From Lepidonotus clava (Eukaryota; Annelida; Polychaeta; Phyllodocida; Polynoidae), in NCBI GenBank assembly GCA_936440205.1, contig OW387136.1:14542788-14606787 (forward strand): 64,000 nt of DNA. The letters are read 5' to 3'. The notes under the pieces are model-generated. The model was not told the DNA's origin. It did not search any database and saw nothing but the letters and a program-made list of their open reading frames with translations. Below, one piece after another: positions 10,804-23,895 of the stretch (position 1 is its first letter; each line of letters opens with the position of its first letter). A program made the translations under genes and the position numbers.

Positions 10804-12661
10804 CTGTAATGACAGTGGAATGAAATGCTTGGCCATATGAGGTGGATGTATCATGTTTGGGATTAGGTTTTTGTTCAAAAACCCTATGTAGGGGCCTCTT
10901 GTATAACTAAACACAGTGATGTCATAGGGGATTCCCCTACCCTCCCATGTCCTAATTAACCAGTTTGAAGGAAATAGCAACGTACATTACACAATCATAG
11001 CAAAACTATGGGAAAACATAGGTTTTAACATGGACAGAAGTTATAACTACCATTGAATATTGCTTATAAATACCCAAAGGCCTATGTGCACATTGTCTTA
11101 TGTGGTTGGTCATGTGACCTCCATTCATAAAGTCCTTTCCAAATAAGGGCATTGCCATATATGGTATGCTGCAATACTGGGTGGGGTTGCATTTTTTTCT
11201 ATAAATTTGACAGTTGCCATTTATTGAGCATGAATATCAATAAAACACGACAGCCAATTGGTTTTTATCAATTGTCTGAAATACAAACAATTTTTTATTT
11301 CACGATATATCTTAAAGTTTAGGCTTAAATCCAAAACATATGTCAGTGCAAACTGCAGGGTACAGTTTTAGGTTCTTACCCTGTTAGTATTATAAGTAAC
11401 TATGAGAGAGGGGTAGCGCCATCTAGAGAGTTCATGCCCGTGGGACTGGCACCTGCATCAATCTCCTTGGCAGAGAGCTCCACTACGGTTCCCTGCGTTA
11501 CAAAACGGTAGTGGAGTGATCTGCTTGGAGAGTGCACCTGCATCGGTACAGTTGTTTCAAATTTAATACACTAGGGCAGCGCCACTTTATTGAAAAAGAT
11601 GTATAACTTTGATTGTTTTCAACAATTTTAGAAAGTTTCTCCACCGAACTGATCCCTTAGGTATTGCCATTCATTACACAAATAATATTTTACAAATGCA
11701 ATATTGTTTCGTTTGTAAGCTATCCCCTTACCTAATTCGTCTACTTATTGATATTTTTGTCAAGATAACTACACGGAATTAATACTGTAACACTGAAATA
11801 ATGATTGTGGTTTGGTTTTAAAAAAGAACAGGAAAATTCATACTATTAGCGGTATAGATGGCAATACGTTAAAGATTGATTCTAAATCAGGGGAACTCAT
11901 AGTGAATACACCCTTATAGTTTACAACACTAGTTTGGAAAGAATTCAACATTTTCAAATCTTTCCAAAGAAAGCCACACTTGATTATTCAATTAATAGAT
12001 GAAACCACTAAAGATAATCCAACTCCCTACAAAACTGCTAATGTGGGTTTGACGCGATAATTACAAAATCTTATGCAAACAATCCCCAAACCAATAAACG
12101 CTGACAACTATTACCAGGAAACCTGCTAATCAATGCCAACCATTATAACAATGGAAAGTGGTGATGCTTTTATAACATTACCTTAGTGAAAACAAGCAAT
12201 CACCTATGATGACATCGCCAACTGGCTATGTTCAAATCGCAAAGTGGTAGTGCAGCTGGGACATGGACATCCACGTGAATAAGCATAATAGGAAACGTTA
12301 GGCTGAGCATAGCTGCACTGGACAGTGAAATCAGCCAATATAAATTTATAAATGCTCTCCAAGGACCATGAATTCCATTAAAGGCATCTGCAGCTGTTTA
12401 AAGACAGATAAAACATGATCATGGATTAACCTGACCTATGTTTTGAGAACATTATCTCAAGATAAAGAAGATGAACACTATGGGTTTATTTCATTGTTAG
12501 TGTATTAATCTAGGTTTAAGTATATGGTAGTTGCTAGCTTTATAGTTTCACCTCTACTTATTATCCATGATGTGTTTTATTCTAATGAAAGCCAATGTAT
12601 TCTGTGTTTAAGTTAGTATATAAATTTAGAGTTTTCCTCATCTAAGTCCAAATGAAGACAC

Positions 12662-14709
12662 TATTCCCACATCCACTGGTTACTTTTCATCCACACATCC
12701 ATGGGCATCCACGTGCACTGATGGAAATCATAACGCATGGGCCTTGGAGGTGCGACCATGCACCACTGATCAAAATCATCGTGCATGGCGGCAAATCATT
12801 GCCCATGGGCTGCAAATCACCGTTCCTGGGGTAACCTCCACACCTCCATGGGAAACCATAGAGCAGGTGCTAAAGGGGAAGGTGTCGCCTCCCGTGCAAT
12901 GAGTTTCGTCAGTGCAAGTGGGCCATGGAGGTGCAACTGGAGAGTACAGAGCAAGGTGTTGACCCCATGTACGATGATGCGATGGCCATAGACTGTTAGG
13001 ACACTAAGTCTCATAGGGCACTATGTCACAAAACTTTGTGACTTAGGGTCATTATGTGACTTAGGGCCACCTCAAGTCCCTAAGTCACAAAACAGCCCTA
13101 AGTAACAACATATGGCCCTAAGTCACAAAATGACCCTAAGTCATAAAGTGACCCAAAGTCACAAAATATGTGACATAAGACTTCAGTGGCCTCTAATTCA
13201 CAAGATGACCCTAAGTTGCAAAGTGACCCTAAGTCACACAACTTGTGACATGGGACTTAAAGTGACCCTAAGTTACAAAATGACCTGAAGTCACAAAACA
13301 TAATTATGACATAGGAAATTGATGGCCCCTAATTCACAAAATGACCCTAAGTCACAAAGTGACCCTAAGTAACAAAATATGTGGTATAGGACTTAAGTTG
13401 CCCCAAGTCACAAAATGACCCTAAGTCACATAGCTCTGATCTTTGTGACATAGTGCCACACTCATGACCCTATCCCACAAAGGCCTTAAAGAAGTTTCAT
13501 TAATTTTAATGTGGCGCTAAGTCACAAAATGACCCTAAGTCACACAGCACCATATTGAACTATAGAGAGTTAATTATCTATTTATGTTAGGTGTACTTAA
13601 TTAGTCGCGTTATTTTATGGATAATAGCTAGCTCCTATGGCAGTCTCCTCATTCAACTGCCTCCTTCCAATACACAATCATAGTTCGACATCATGTAAGA
13701 CATAACACTTGCATAAAAGGATGTTCTTTATTTAGTTCCTGTGTATTATCGTTCCATGACAAGATCTCAACTGACACTGAACAGCTCCAAGGAAGGAATC
13801 CCCTCAAACACACTCAGTCAACGTTCCTGCCTTTCTATACAGTCTCTCTGCTTCTATTCCAATCCAGGACTCAGCTTCTAAGACTCTACCTTTCCAGGAT
13901 GGTTACTCACAACAACGTTCAGCTTAACTCTGAGCTCGAGCGCTGCACGCCCCTTTAGTATGATACGTCACACATAGACTCCTCCCCTAACTCCCTCACA
14001 TTGACAAGGAGTTACAGCTAAAGTGTGCGCTGATGAAAACATAACGCTGCTAAGCCTAAAGAGCATGGACTGGCCATCTGCATCAGTACAATATTTGCTT
14101 TCAAGTACAAAACTCCATTTTAGCACTAAGTGACAAAAAGGCACTAAGAGGGAATTCCCATAGCTGTGACGTAGCAAGGGGAGTACTGAGTAGCTCAACA
14201 TTCAGGGAATTCCCAAAAACAAATCCTTTTTCCTAAATAACTCCCTTAGACCTCAACGTTTTCAAATTTTTCCTTTTGACTTATTTTCAGAATATTTATG
14301 TCAAGGTTATAACACACAAAAAAGCACTTGGTGAATTTATATGCAAGGTTTCCTTTAAGGTTTTATTTCTGACTTTAAGACCTCAGGTGACCCTAGTCAC
14401 ATAATGATACTTAGTCACAAACATTTGTGACTTAATGTTGCAACAGGTGGCCCTAAGTCACAGAATGACCCAAAGTGACCCTAAGTCACAAAATCTGGTG
14501 CTATGTGACTTAGGGTCACTATGTGACTTAGTGTCTTAACACGCAATTATGCACCAGCCACACACAATGATTGTGGATGTTTATAGGTCTCGGTATTTCA
14601 TCCGTTATTACATGTGGCTACCCATAGAGTTTTAGGCAACCCATGCACGATGATTTCCGTCAGTGCATGTGGGTGTGGAAGTGTGGATGTGAGGATATGG
14701 GAATAGACG
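12662..14709. mobile_element. Outer non-autonomous inverted-repeat element, split by a second element
   Basis: The left end (CTATTCCCACATCC... GCACTGATGGAAATCAT) matches the reverse complement of the right end (CTATTCCCATATCC... GCACTGACGGAAATCAT) over about 90 bp, with some changes. The interior is interrupted from 13,000 by another element. There is no coding frame. Flanking trinucleotides ACA and ACG might be a decayed 3-bp target duplication. Confidence 0.7.
13000..14535. mobile_element. Inner element with GACACTAAGTC ends and TTAR flanks, built of AAGTCACAAAATGACCCT repeats
   Basis: Inverted ends GACACTAAGTCNCATAG are flanked by TTAG (12,996-12,999) and TTAA (14,536-14,539), suggesting TTAA-targeted insertion with one later change. 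The outer parts (about 13,010-13,550 and 14,390-14,530) are irregular arrays of a roughly 18-bp unit, TGACCCTAAGTCACAAAA, on both strands. The middle (about 13,560-14,370) is unrelated sequence with no gene. The terminal arrays make this look like a non-autonomous piggyBac- or Kolobok-type derivative. Confidence 0.65.
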
Positions 14710-14875
14710 GCCCCTACAATTACAGCCCCCAGCCTAATGGCCTCGGGCAGTCATTTTTCAATGTCCACCTGGTATTCAGGGTCATAATTTCAACCTCAGA
14801 CAGTTGTTAAATGGTGTTGGATTGTTAAATTCCAAAATTGCATATCAATTACTATGGCAGGTCACTGTTGCTAAT

Positions 14876-15148
14876 CACCCTATACACCTACACTCTCCTT
14901 TTATAAGAAGGAGAGACAAAGAGGTCTCTACTTCTTGAGGGAGTCTTATTTTTCACCCCAACCTAACATGAGGCTCAAATACTGAGACCTATTTCTTTGT
15001 ATAGAGATGTGTGAACTCACACAATGAAGAAGCAAGTCTTAGGATTGAGCCTCATGTTGGGTTGGGGTTAGAAATTATACTTCTTCAAGCAGAAGAGACC
15101 TCCTTTGTCTCTTCTTCTTATAACAGGAGAGTGTAGGTGTATAGGGTG
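14876..15148. mobile_element. Palindromic MITE, about 110-bp arms
   Basis: The ends CACCCTATACACCTACACTC are inverted copies. Similarity between the arms continues through GGAGAGACAAAG-type sequence to AACATGAGGCTCAA, leaving a short loop. CTAAT flanks the left end directly and the right end after two extra bases (CA), a possible target duplication. No coding capacity. Confidence 0.75.
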
Positions 15149-15818
15149 CACTAATTCAAAAGTCTCTATATTAAATAGTTCTAACTACAATGAGGGGTTC
15201 TTCATCTATTGGTATGACAAATCTGCATTTAGTTGGCATATGAAACATGCATTATGTTGAAAACATGGATCAATACAGTATCCTAAGGACTATTCTTGTT
15301 TTACCTAAACAACTACTTTATATGATCATAGCATACATACACAAATTTCAGTACACAAAAGTTGTAAATCAATCTCTCCTACACGGAAAGCTATTTTCAA
15401 TCTTAGCTGTCTCAACCATATGCGGGAAAAAATGGCAAGTTTAATGGATTTTGCTATTTTTGATTGGCACCAGCATGTGCATTTTGATTGCCTGATTGGT
15501 AAGTAATGAACCATTATACACCTGTACTATATAAAATATTGAATGTGAAATATCCTGGACTCAATTTTCTTTCAGACAGTCCAGTATTTTACACAAGACA
15601 TCATTTCTCTCCTACATACTCTAAGCAGAGTTTGATTGCAACAAGAGTTTGTCTTCCCTCGTCTTTGATAACACCCTTGAATGTTTACATACAAGTTCTT
15701 CACATAGTTAATATGTGTTCCACAATTCTATCTGATGCATTTATTTTAATCAATGTGGTATGAATAACAATCATTGGTTGTATTTCAGTTTTTTGCAGAA
15801 CAGGAGAGCAGAATCACA
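15149..15818. other. No gene seen; 5' flank of acetyltransferase copy 1
   Basis: No credible exon apart from a likely untranslated exon start. The acceptor GGTTGTATTTCAG ending at 15,788 is also found before copy 2 (ending at 28,453), so each gene probably has an upstream noncoding exon. The promoter was not identified. Confidence 0.45.
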
Positions 15819-16871
15819 ATGGCAGAAGATGAACACCAAACTATCTACAAAACCTGGGATGATGGCTTCTGTGTTCGCAGTATGACCGTTGATGATGCAA
15901 AAATTGCCTAGCAATGGTTTTCAGAAATATGCTATATTTCCTGTGACCTTCAAGTAGCCCTTAAATCAACTCTCTATGAAGGAGGATTTTATGTCGGGGA
16001 GTATAGAGGGGAAGTAGTGGCATCTGCCATCCGCATTCAAGTTGCAGATGGAATATTCTATGGTACCTACTATTATGTAGTGAATGAACACCGTCACAAG
16101 GGTTTTGGTAGAAGGATAAGAGATGATGTAGCAAGGCAGTATGTGGGAGATAATATACTTGCAATTGATGGTATGAAATATCTGCTGGAAATGAACAAGC
16201 GCCATGGTTACACTGAAGCATTTGATGTTAGTAGGTTTGCAGGAAAGGTTCCAGCACAATGGGAATGCTCTGCCTTGCCAGATACAATACAGGTAATGTA
16301 AAATCTTTGAGTCAGTGGTTGTGAGGATTAACGTTTATTCTATATTGAATAAAATAATGATATAAAGTTTTGTACCTCAAATTCATTTTATACTGTTTTT
16401 GATGGAATCTAGTAAAACTGCATAGCACATTAGCTAAGTAGTTGATAGGTGCCATAACATTATCCAGGAGGTCCCATGATCAATATTTCATTCTCATAAA
16501 TTCAATCTTGGTTTATTTCTCAAAGATAATTCACCCTTTTGACACCAAATCAGCCGTAGCTGCCAATGGATTTGCCAGGAAACATAACTGATTTTCTCAC
16601 TTTTTTCTAATGAGAACCAACCTAAGGGAAATTACCTCAAAATTACAACCTATTAATTAGATAAAAGCTGATGAAAATGCCAATGAAGCAGGGAAAATAT
16701 TTATAATCATTTCTATATGAAATACAAACTGATAATCGTAAGGATCTAACTGTTCGTCAAATGTGACTAACTTCATTAGTTGAATTGATTCCACTAACCT
16801 TTATTAGTAACTAGCGACTAATCTGACTAATATATATATATTTATATGTGACTAAGGTTGAATTTCCTATT

Positions 16872-17301
16872 TAGTCTAGTGGCCAAAGCCCATTTTGGGG
16901 CTTAACCTTGACATGGTGTCCATTCAATGTTTTTTGATTGATTCTTTATCTCCTGAATCTTCTGAATAAAACATGATAGAAAAAATGTCATCTAACCTTT
17001 TTGTTATATGTAATTAACCTATGACCTATCTAGGTCACTTCTGCAGATCACAAGTATGTTTTATAGACTGACATGTTCCACAACACTGTATTTGTGAACT
17101 GTTCGTCAGAAATGCATTTTTTATTATTTAAATTGTATTTTTTAACTTTTTTTTCTCAAAACATGAATTACTGGAGTTGCCCAAAGATTTCAGCTTGGCA
17201 CCCAGCAGCTTTGAAATCAGAAGATTCAGGAGATAAAGAATCAATCAAAAAAGATTGTATCGACGCCAAGTCAAGGTATACCTCTCTGGCCACTAGACTT
17301 A
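16872..17301. repeat. Long inverted repeat inside intron 1 of acetyltransferase copy 1
   Basis: The left arm 16,872-16,966 and right arm 17,217-17,301 are inverted copies. They include a perfect block of about 36 bp (TCAGAAGATTCAGGAGATAA onward) and the outer AGTCTAGTGGCC. The loop is about 250 bp. It is likely a MITE or part of a larger broken element whose GTGACTAA-type sequences extend from about 16,760 to 18,010. Confidence 0.65.
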
Positions 17302-17451
17302 TTCTGAAATACAAACTCTTTTTAGCGACACCTTCTTTAGATACAAAATGCAAGTTTGTCAGGGGTAAGACTAGTACAAGTAATGGACTATTACTTAAGA
17401 AAATAGTATATATTATTTTCATATATAACCACATGCAGATGACTGAGATTA

Positions 17452-17720
17452 AAGCCCCATACCCACTAGGCGATTTTCCCAGGAACTGGCCACCAAGGAT
17501 CCAGAAAGTCGCTGGTAAAGTTGCCGAGCAACTGAGATCGCCAAGCAACTCCCCGTGGATATGGTGTGCATTCTGAGCAACAGGTGATGGGCAACAGGAT
17601 TGCCGGGAAAGTCCCCGGGAAAATCACCATAAAAATATCAAACTTGCTTAATACTGCAGTCACCTGGCATTTTCACCGATCCTGATGGTCACCAGTTGTT
17701 ACTTAGTGGGTATGGGGCTT
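17452..17720. mobile_element. MITE with AAGCCCCATACCCACTA ends
   Basis: Perfect 17-bp inverted ends, followed by weaker inverted similarity (AACTGGYSACCA), bound a 269-bp non-coding stretch in intron 1 of acetyltransferase copy 1. Possible A/T-only target duplication. Confidence 0.75.
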
Positions 17721-19197
17721 AAAAGAGATTATTGACAACAAATCAGGCAATGATAAATGGCTGCTGTGTGTTTATTGAAGGCTATCATGTCACTTCCTGT
17801 CAGCTATGACATCACTTCCTCTAAAAAACCAAGAGACTATGACTGTCTTTACTAGTACATTTTTCTTTTATGGCTATATCAAAATTCACTTTAGTCCGGA
17901 TGACAAACACAATATGACTAAGGTAACTTATACTATGCTTATAATCCTGAGGGATTATCAGTGCAGTTGACATAATTATAAAAATTGTTTTAGTCACTTT
18001 TAGTCACTAGAGGTCTAAAGAGTTAACTCAAGGAGAAAGAATGTTTAAGGACTAATAAGATGAGAGCTCTGGAACTTATCTGATCACAAACATAGAGGAA
18101 GGCTAAAATATGAATTGGCCAAGGGTATTTCATGTAAGGTAATTTGATTCAAACATTTGCAGCATACAAATGTGCATAAAGGAGTAAACAAACTCAACAA
18201 CCAAGACTTTTTAACCCTTTTACTGCTAAATATGTCATTCTATAGTTCATAATTACTGAGATATTGCTGAAAATATGAAAACTAGTCTAAAAATTGTCTT
18301 AAAATCAAATTTTCTCTGGATTCTTCTTGTAGACTTACTTTTATATGTAATTTTGAAGAAAACATTTCCAATGTTGGCACTGTTGCCAATTGGGCAATCT
18401 TGTCTTTATTGGCAATATCTGCACTATATTCTTTTTGGTGCTGTCTATGGCAACCAACTTTCGGTAAAATATCAATTCTATTTTATTTAAAGAGAACATT
18501 ACAAATTAAGTTTGTTTCCACAAGAAACAGTTTGCAATTATTATGAATGGAACCAAAGTTATAACTTTATGAAAATTAAATTATTTTCCACAAATTAACA
18601 TTTTTACACAATTTTGGAAAGTTATGGCAAATTCTAATTTATGTATATCGGTGCTAGTTTGTTCAATTGGAATTCTCTTATTTTCTAATGAACCAATGCT
18701 AGAATATTCAAATGCTCATATATCTGGTTCTAATTGGAATTTTGGGAAAATCTTTCATGTCCTGAAAGCTAAATATCTCCTTTTAACAGCCATTTCTATG
18801 GTAATTGACAATAAAGTCATTTTAGTATATTTACATCATATTTGCTTTGAAATGCTGTTTATCTTTTCCTTTCCAGATCTCATCAAATAACATGAAGGAT
18901 CTGATTCAATATGACAATAAATGCTTTATTAAGCCAAACAGTAACCAAAGAAAGTCATTTTTGTATAACTTAATCAACATACAAGAGTGCTTGTGCATTG
19001 GTGCTGTGGACAAAAAAGGCTCTCTTATTGGCTATGGATGTAGAAGACCAGCCATTGTGGGCAATAACTACATTGTTGGGCCCCTCTATGCTGATAGTTA
19101 TGAGGTGGCAAATGCAATAATCTACAAGCTGTTTTTGGATTTTGCTGGATCAACGATGGTGATCGATGTGTGGTAAGCAAATAGGGTATTATATCGT

Positions 19198-19318
19198 TGG
19201 GTGAATAACATAAGGTTGTATCTGACATATGCTCATTTTGTGTAATTATTATTAAAGAAATATGACATATTTTGATGGTCCATAATTATTCTAAATATGA
19301 CCTTATGTTATTCACCTG
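19198..19318. mobile_element. Small palindromic MITE in intron 2 of acetyltransferase copy 1
   Basis: GGGTGAATAACATAAGGT at the left end pairs with ACCTTATGTTATTCACCTG at the right end. The element is 121 bp, with no coding content, and fills over a third of the 328-bp intron. Confidence 0.65.
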
Positions 19319-19648
19319 ATGACATGAGCTAGATTAATGTGATAATGTTGCGAATGATTAATAGAATTAGAAATGAAATAGAAATGGAAATTTCAAATCC
19401 CATGTTTATCTAGCAGCTACTGGTAGATTTTGAATTTTGCTATATTTGCACCTAATTTGATTTGTGCATCTTGGGCATTTATCAGGATAATCTTTTCCAG
19501 CCTACATCACAAGCAGGCAATAAAACTAACAGAGAAACTGGGCCTAAAAGAAAATACAAAGATGGTCAGGATGTACCTGAATGGTCACCCTGGTGAGTTA
19601 AGTCCAAAAGTGTATGGATTGACATCTGTAGAAGCTTGTGGCTTTTGA

Positions 19649-22643
19649 GATTTCCAACCTCAAGACTATGAGAAAGTGTATTCAGAATAATAATGTATGT
19701 ATTTCAATCAATTTTGCTTTAACCTCTCCAATAGGTTTTATGTTCCTAGGCTATTGATATTTAAGTTTCTAATCACATGGTGATAAGGAATGCTATTGTA
19801 TTTGAACATTATCCTTTAATTAGAAAACTGTAGATTTACTTTGGTCGCCCTACTGTATTCGTCTACTGTATTTCTTGCCTTATCATCATCTATTACAATG
19901 AGATTGAATATCATTCTAGTAAATAGTGGATTAATGAAATAAAAACCATGAAAAAATTGAGGTCTTTTTTTTAAAAATTTCAATGTCCAACCAATAATTA
20001 GTATTTTTTGTGTAGATGGAGGCTTTCAATCTTAATATGAGAATATAGTTTATTTCCAGTGTTATAAAACATTATCAAACAGACAATTTTTGATATTGTA
20101 ACCAGTATATATATAACGCAATGAGTAAACTATAGCAATGCCGCAATGACAGCGATTTCCAGCCTTTTAAATATATCAATTAAAAGCCCAATATGCTTTT
20201 TTTAGAACAGCTTTTTTTAGCTGTTAAATCTATAAAAACAATATAATTAAGCTAACTTTTTTGAATTATTCATGATATTCACAGTTTTCCAAGAGGAAAA
20301 ATAGTTTTTTCATGATTGTTGCCATGTATTCTGAATCTTTTTATTGATTTTGTCTATTTGATAGCACATCTTTCAGGGATTAATCCCTGATCTTCCAAAA
20401 TGGCCAATCTTGGTACAGCATGGCCAGATGATTAGAGTCACAGATGTAAAGAAAATCATAAAAGAGTGTCTACTCTTCACATACACTAGTAATCCTAGAC
20501 AAAATAATAATCTGATAATGAATGTAAATTTAAATTAAACCAGACAGGGATCAATGTCTAGTTTCCAGACATTGGTCCAGAAATTAAAAGATGTCAACTT
20601 ACTTTGCAAAATTTCTAAACATTTTATGCTTAACCCTTTAGACCCCACGGATGGATACCTGAATTGCCTTTTCCCCCAGGATTTTCCCGGATTTCCCTCC
20701 AGAATTCCCTAAATTCCTTGTACTTTAGGAACTTCCAAGACCAACCCTACCCTATCAATGAACGTTATTGAAATGGGACTTGTAGCATTAGATAGGAAAT
20801 TTAATCAGCTTTTTAATGACATATTGGTCGATTTTGTATGTTGAATATTGACTAAATTGTTTTTCTTGCAAAAATGTGGAAAAATAATGGGAAAACGGCC
20901 ATTTTTCTGGGCGGCTACGGCCGGATCAGGGATCACACCATCGTGCGGATAAGGCCGGATTGGGGTCTAAAGGGTTAAACATCCATTTTCATGGTGAATG
21001 GTGAGTTTCACTATCAAGTTTATGCCACAAAGCTGTTCCACGCATAAACGGTAATTTTATATACTTCAGATTTTCAATCTACCTATGAAACATGCGATGA
21101 AGTAAAGAAAATTCTGTGATTATAGGCACGAAAATAAGAAGGCTAGAACTTGGCCATATTTGTTAGGAAAAGATGTAGAAATAATCACTATGATCAAGTT
21201 GTTGAATGGTATAGTGAAGAACCTTGTAGGAATGAAATGACATTTTGGTACAAAATTGAGCATGAAAACACGAAAAATTTAAGCAAAGCATGAAACCAGA
21301 AATGACCTCTGTAAGTGTCAATGAAGTCATGTAACTGACCAAAAGGAAGCTGTTTAGCCCATATGAAGTGTAAAGTTCCATGAAATAAACAGTCCCTTTA
21401 TGGCACTCACTATCACATCTTTTTCTTCCGGGAGCGAACAGCCGCTCAACTTAGACAGTTAAGGACTATGGTGCACACGGCATAAATAGCAGAATTAGGA
21501 CTAAGTTAGGGTTAAAAGACTAAGAAAATAGGCAGCATAAGGCATGAGAATGGGAAGTAGGTGTCACGGGCAGCTGGCCAGCATGCTATCACCCTTTTAC
21601 TGGCGATGACCCGCTCATCATCCACCAACGTAGGGCCTTGAATAAATAGTGGCACAACAACAGGAGATCTAGCTGCAAATGCCCCCACCCCAACTTCCCT
21701 TCGTCAAAATTGCCGAACGGAGAACGTGTGCCAGACCCATCCCTGAACTATCCCGAGTGCCATTCACCCTCTACACAAGGCATGACTCTGAGACATATGG
21801 CCACTTGCAATTGGCCGATTGCCTGTACCTAGTCTGCAGTCCTAATGCAATCTTATGAGTTCCTACAGCAACTAGGTGGAATATATGTATAGCAGATGAA
21901 GACACCAATAGTTCCAACAGCTGAAAGATAAGAAATAGTCTGAAAATAATATAAGTCAGCAAATAGGAGGGGGTTTTAGAGCTCCCACAACATTACTCAA
22001 CCTTGTCAGCAGTGTTCATGCTGTGCAGTTCTGCTATTTTGCTGCCACGGCAATCAGAGATTAACCCTTTCAAGACGCCAGATGCCTTGAGGCATCATTT
22101 AAGGGGTTTTTCATATACCCCAAAAGACCCCCTGTGGATAATTAAAGCTTGGTTCCATGTATTTTCTTTGTTATCATACTTATAGGACAACAAATTGGCT
22201 ACCACATAGTAAAACAGCCTTCCTTTTCTATACAACCATTGAAAAATAAAATGGATATCTAAAAATGCAAGATTTTGCACAAATAGAGCCCCCTAATATC
22301 AATATTACCTGACAAATGATGAAAAAGAAAAAATAATTTTAAGAAATAGTGAAATTATCCTTGGGCCATTTTTTTGCTCTAAAACCCCCTCACATTTTCC
22401 TGGAAAATGCCCTTCCTTGTACTGAGGGCTACCAAAGGGAAGACCACCACCCCAACATGGTCAGTGCTACCCTCAATAAGTCTATGGGGAACTGTTGCGA
22501 TCAGTTTGTCCAGGTAGGGAGGATTCTGATAGAACCTGCAATTGGCCTCTGAAAGGCTCCACAGTTTTGATTTTGAGAATTTGTGCTTGATTAGAGACGG
22601 ATCCTTTAACTCAAGAATTTCCTTGGACAAGGCGACATACCCA
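19649..22643. other. No gene seen between acetyltransferase copy 1 and the CACTG element
   Basis: Only short random frames. It contains one piggyBac-type MITE (20,630-20,978), a 16-bp perfect palindrome CAGGGATTAATCCCTG near 20,375 and a small GATGCC...GGCATC hairpin near 22,080. Candidate 3' sequence of copy 1 lies in the first hundred bases. I recognise nothing else. Confidence 0.55.
20630..20978. mobile_element. piggyBac-type MITE with TTAA flanks
   Basis: TTAA + CCCTTTAGACCCCA at the left and TGGGGTCTAAAGGG + TTAA at the right: perfect inverted ends with the 4-bp TTAA duplication typical of piggyBac. The 350-bp interior has CGGCCGGATC-type GC patches and no coding frame. Relatives lie near 25,419, 26,999, 27,339 and 45,526. 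Confidence 0.85.
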
Positions 22644-23390
22644 CACTGTTAAAAAAAAATCCAGTCAAATTTACAGTAAAGTACTGGCAACTATGTTGCC
22701 GAACTTTTACCGTAAATTTAATGGGTGACCGTAATTCTATGTGATCGTATTAAATTTAACAGTAAAATACCGTAATATGTACAGTGGACTTTCATTCTCA
22801 CGGATCAAAACCGTTTAAGTTCAACAGTAATATTCTTTAATACATATGGCGGACTTTCTTTCTTATGGATCAAAACCATTTAAATTCAACAATAATATAC
22901 TGTAATACATACTATGGTAAAATGCCATACAGTTTACACTGGATGTAATTTTAGCTGCATTGAAAGTTTTATTTTTCCTGTAAATCACACTACAGGATAA
23001 TTTAGCCAATAACCAAGTACATCCTTTTTCTCTTGGTTTAGCCTTGCATGGGTTGTTTGATTGTTGGAGGTAAAACCTACAGGGCTATAGCTGAGTTCTT
23101 GTACTAAAAGGTGTCTATATGTTAATCCTACTGAAAAGGTGGTTTAAAATATCTTGTAAATGTTTTAGGGTGTTCTGGTTTGTTGGCCATACCAAAATTA
23201 GCAGGCCAATGAGGTGATTATCTTAATGATGCTATAAAAACCCCAAAATATAACATTTTTAATCACAAAGTTCCAAATCCTAAATGTATGAAAAAGATAT
23301 TTTACTAATCATGGCCAAAAATACAGAGTGCATGCAGCAAACCTCTACTTCTGATAGTACCATTACTGCATAGTAGTAATTTGACAACAT

Positions 23391-23462
23391 GACTAGCCAA
23401 GGTCTGAACCCGGGATCCCTCACATATGAAGCCTGTGCTCTACCATTGAGCTATGGAGGCCG
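23391..23462 (-). repeat. tRNA-like sequence 1 (tRNA-Thr-like head)
   Basis: The minus strand reads GCCTCCATAGCTCAATGGTA then GAGCA, a good D-arm (GCTC...GAGC) and box A. CCGGGTTCAGACC follows as box B at normal spacing. The anticodon arm is poor, so a working tRNA is doubtful; a pseudogene or SINE head is more likely. Confidence 0.6.
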
Positions 23463-23609
23463 GTAGGTAGACAGAGCCCAGCTTTGCTACTTAACTGAAT
23501 AAGTAGGGGTGTGAAAGTAATGACCTAATGTCTGTCTAATGTTGAACACTTGTATAGTAGTACTGATCCTACTCATTGGTGCTGACTATGACAGTGTACA
23601 CCTCATGCA

Positions 23610-23681
23610 GTCCCAGTTATCTCAGTTGGTTAGGCTTCTACCTTGAATGTGGAGAATGTGGGTTCTAATCCCAAAGTGTCC
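23610..23681 (+). repeat. tRNA-like sequence 2
   Basis: Shows box-A-like TTATCTCAGTTGGTTAGG, an anticodon arm TCTAC/GTGGA closing a seven-base loop CTTGAAT, and box B GGGTTCTAATCCCA. The fold is more complete than its neighbour's, but the acceptor stem is weak. Confidence 0.55.
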
Positions 23682-23895
23682 ATTTTTCTTTTCCATACAG
23701 TATACAATTCCCAAATATGGTACATTACTGTGAGGCTAATTTCAGTAATTAATACAGTTATAATATACTGTAAATTGCAATGATATTATGGTAGATAGCC
23801 GTAATATAAAATACGGTATTATACTGTTGAGGTTTACAGTATTTATACTCCTCCCGGCCCACGGGTCTATTGTCCTCTTGGTAGATTTCTGAGTG

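Larger units (their letters stand above)
9432..12661. other. No gene seen; repeat-derived non-coding DNA
   Basis: Only short frames without domain signals occur. It contains two oppositely oriented SINE-like tRNA segments (listed separately). It also has an inverted pair GGGCATGAACTCT...AGATGGCGC at about 10,020-10,046 (+) and 11,405-11,431 (-), about 1.4 kb apart, possibly ends of an old element. A hairpin with CTCCACTAC/GTAGTGGAG arms lies at about 11,479-11,517. Nothing else could be identified. Confidence 0.6.
15819..19648 (+). pseudogene. GNAT acetyltransferase copy 1 (YitH/HolE-type), three coding exons, interrupted by one stop
   Basis: Exons 15,819-16,292, 18,877-19,172 and 19,501-19,648 match copy 2 in length and splice phase. 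Exon 1 carries an N-terminal GNAT domain with an acetyl-CoA loop HRHKGFG (residues about 91-97). Exons 2 and 3 carry the C-terminal domain typical of YitH/HolE-like proteins, ending RMYLNGHPGELSPKVYGL... ACGF. A TAG at 15,909-15,911 (codon 31) stands where copy 2 has CAA (Gln) in A-Q-Q-W; all else stays open. This suggests recent loss of function, a null allele, or a sequence error. No later ATG would keep the whole GNAT fold. Intron 1 (2.6 kb) is swollen by MITEs. The substrate is unknown. Confidence 0.8.
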
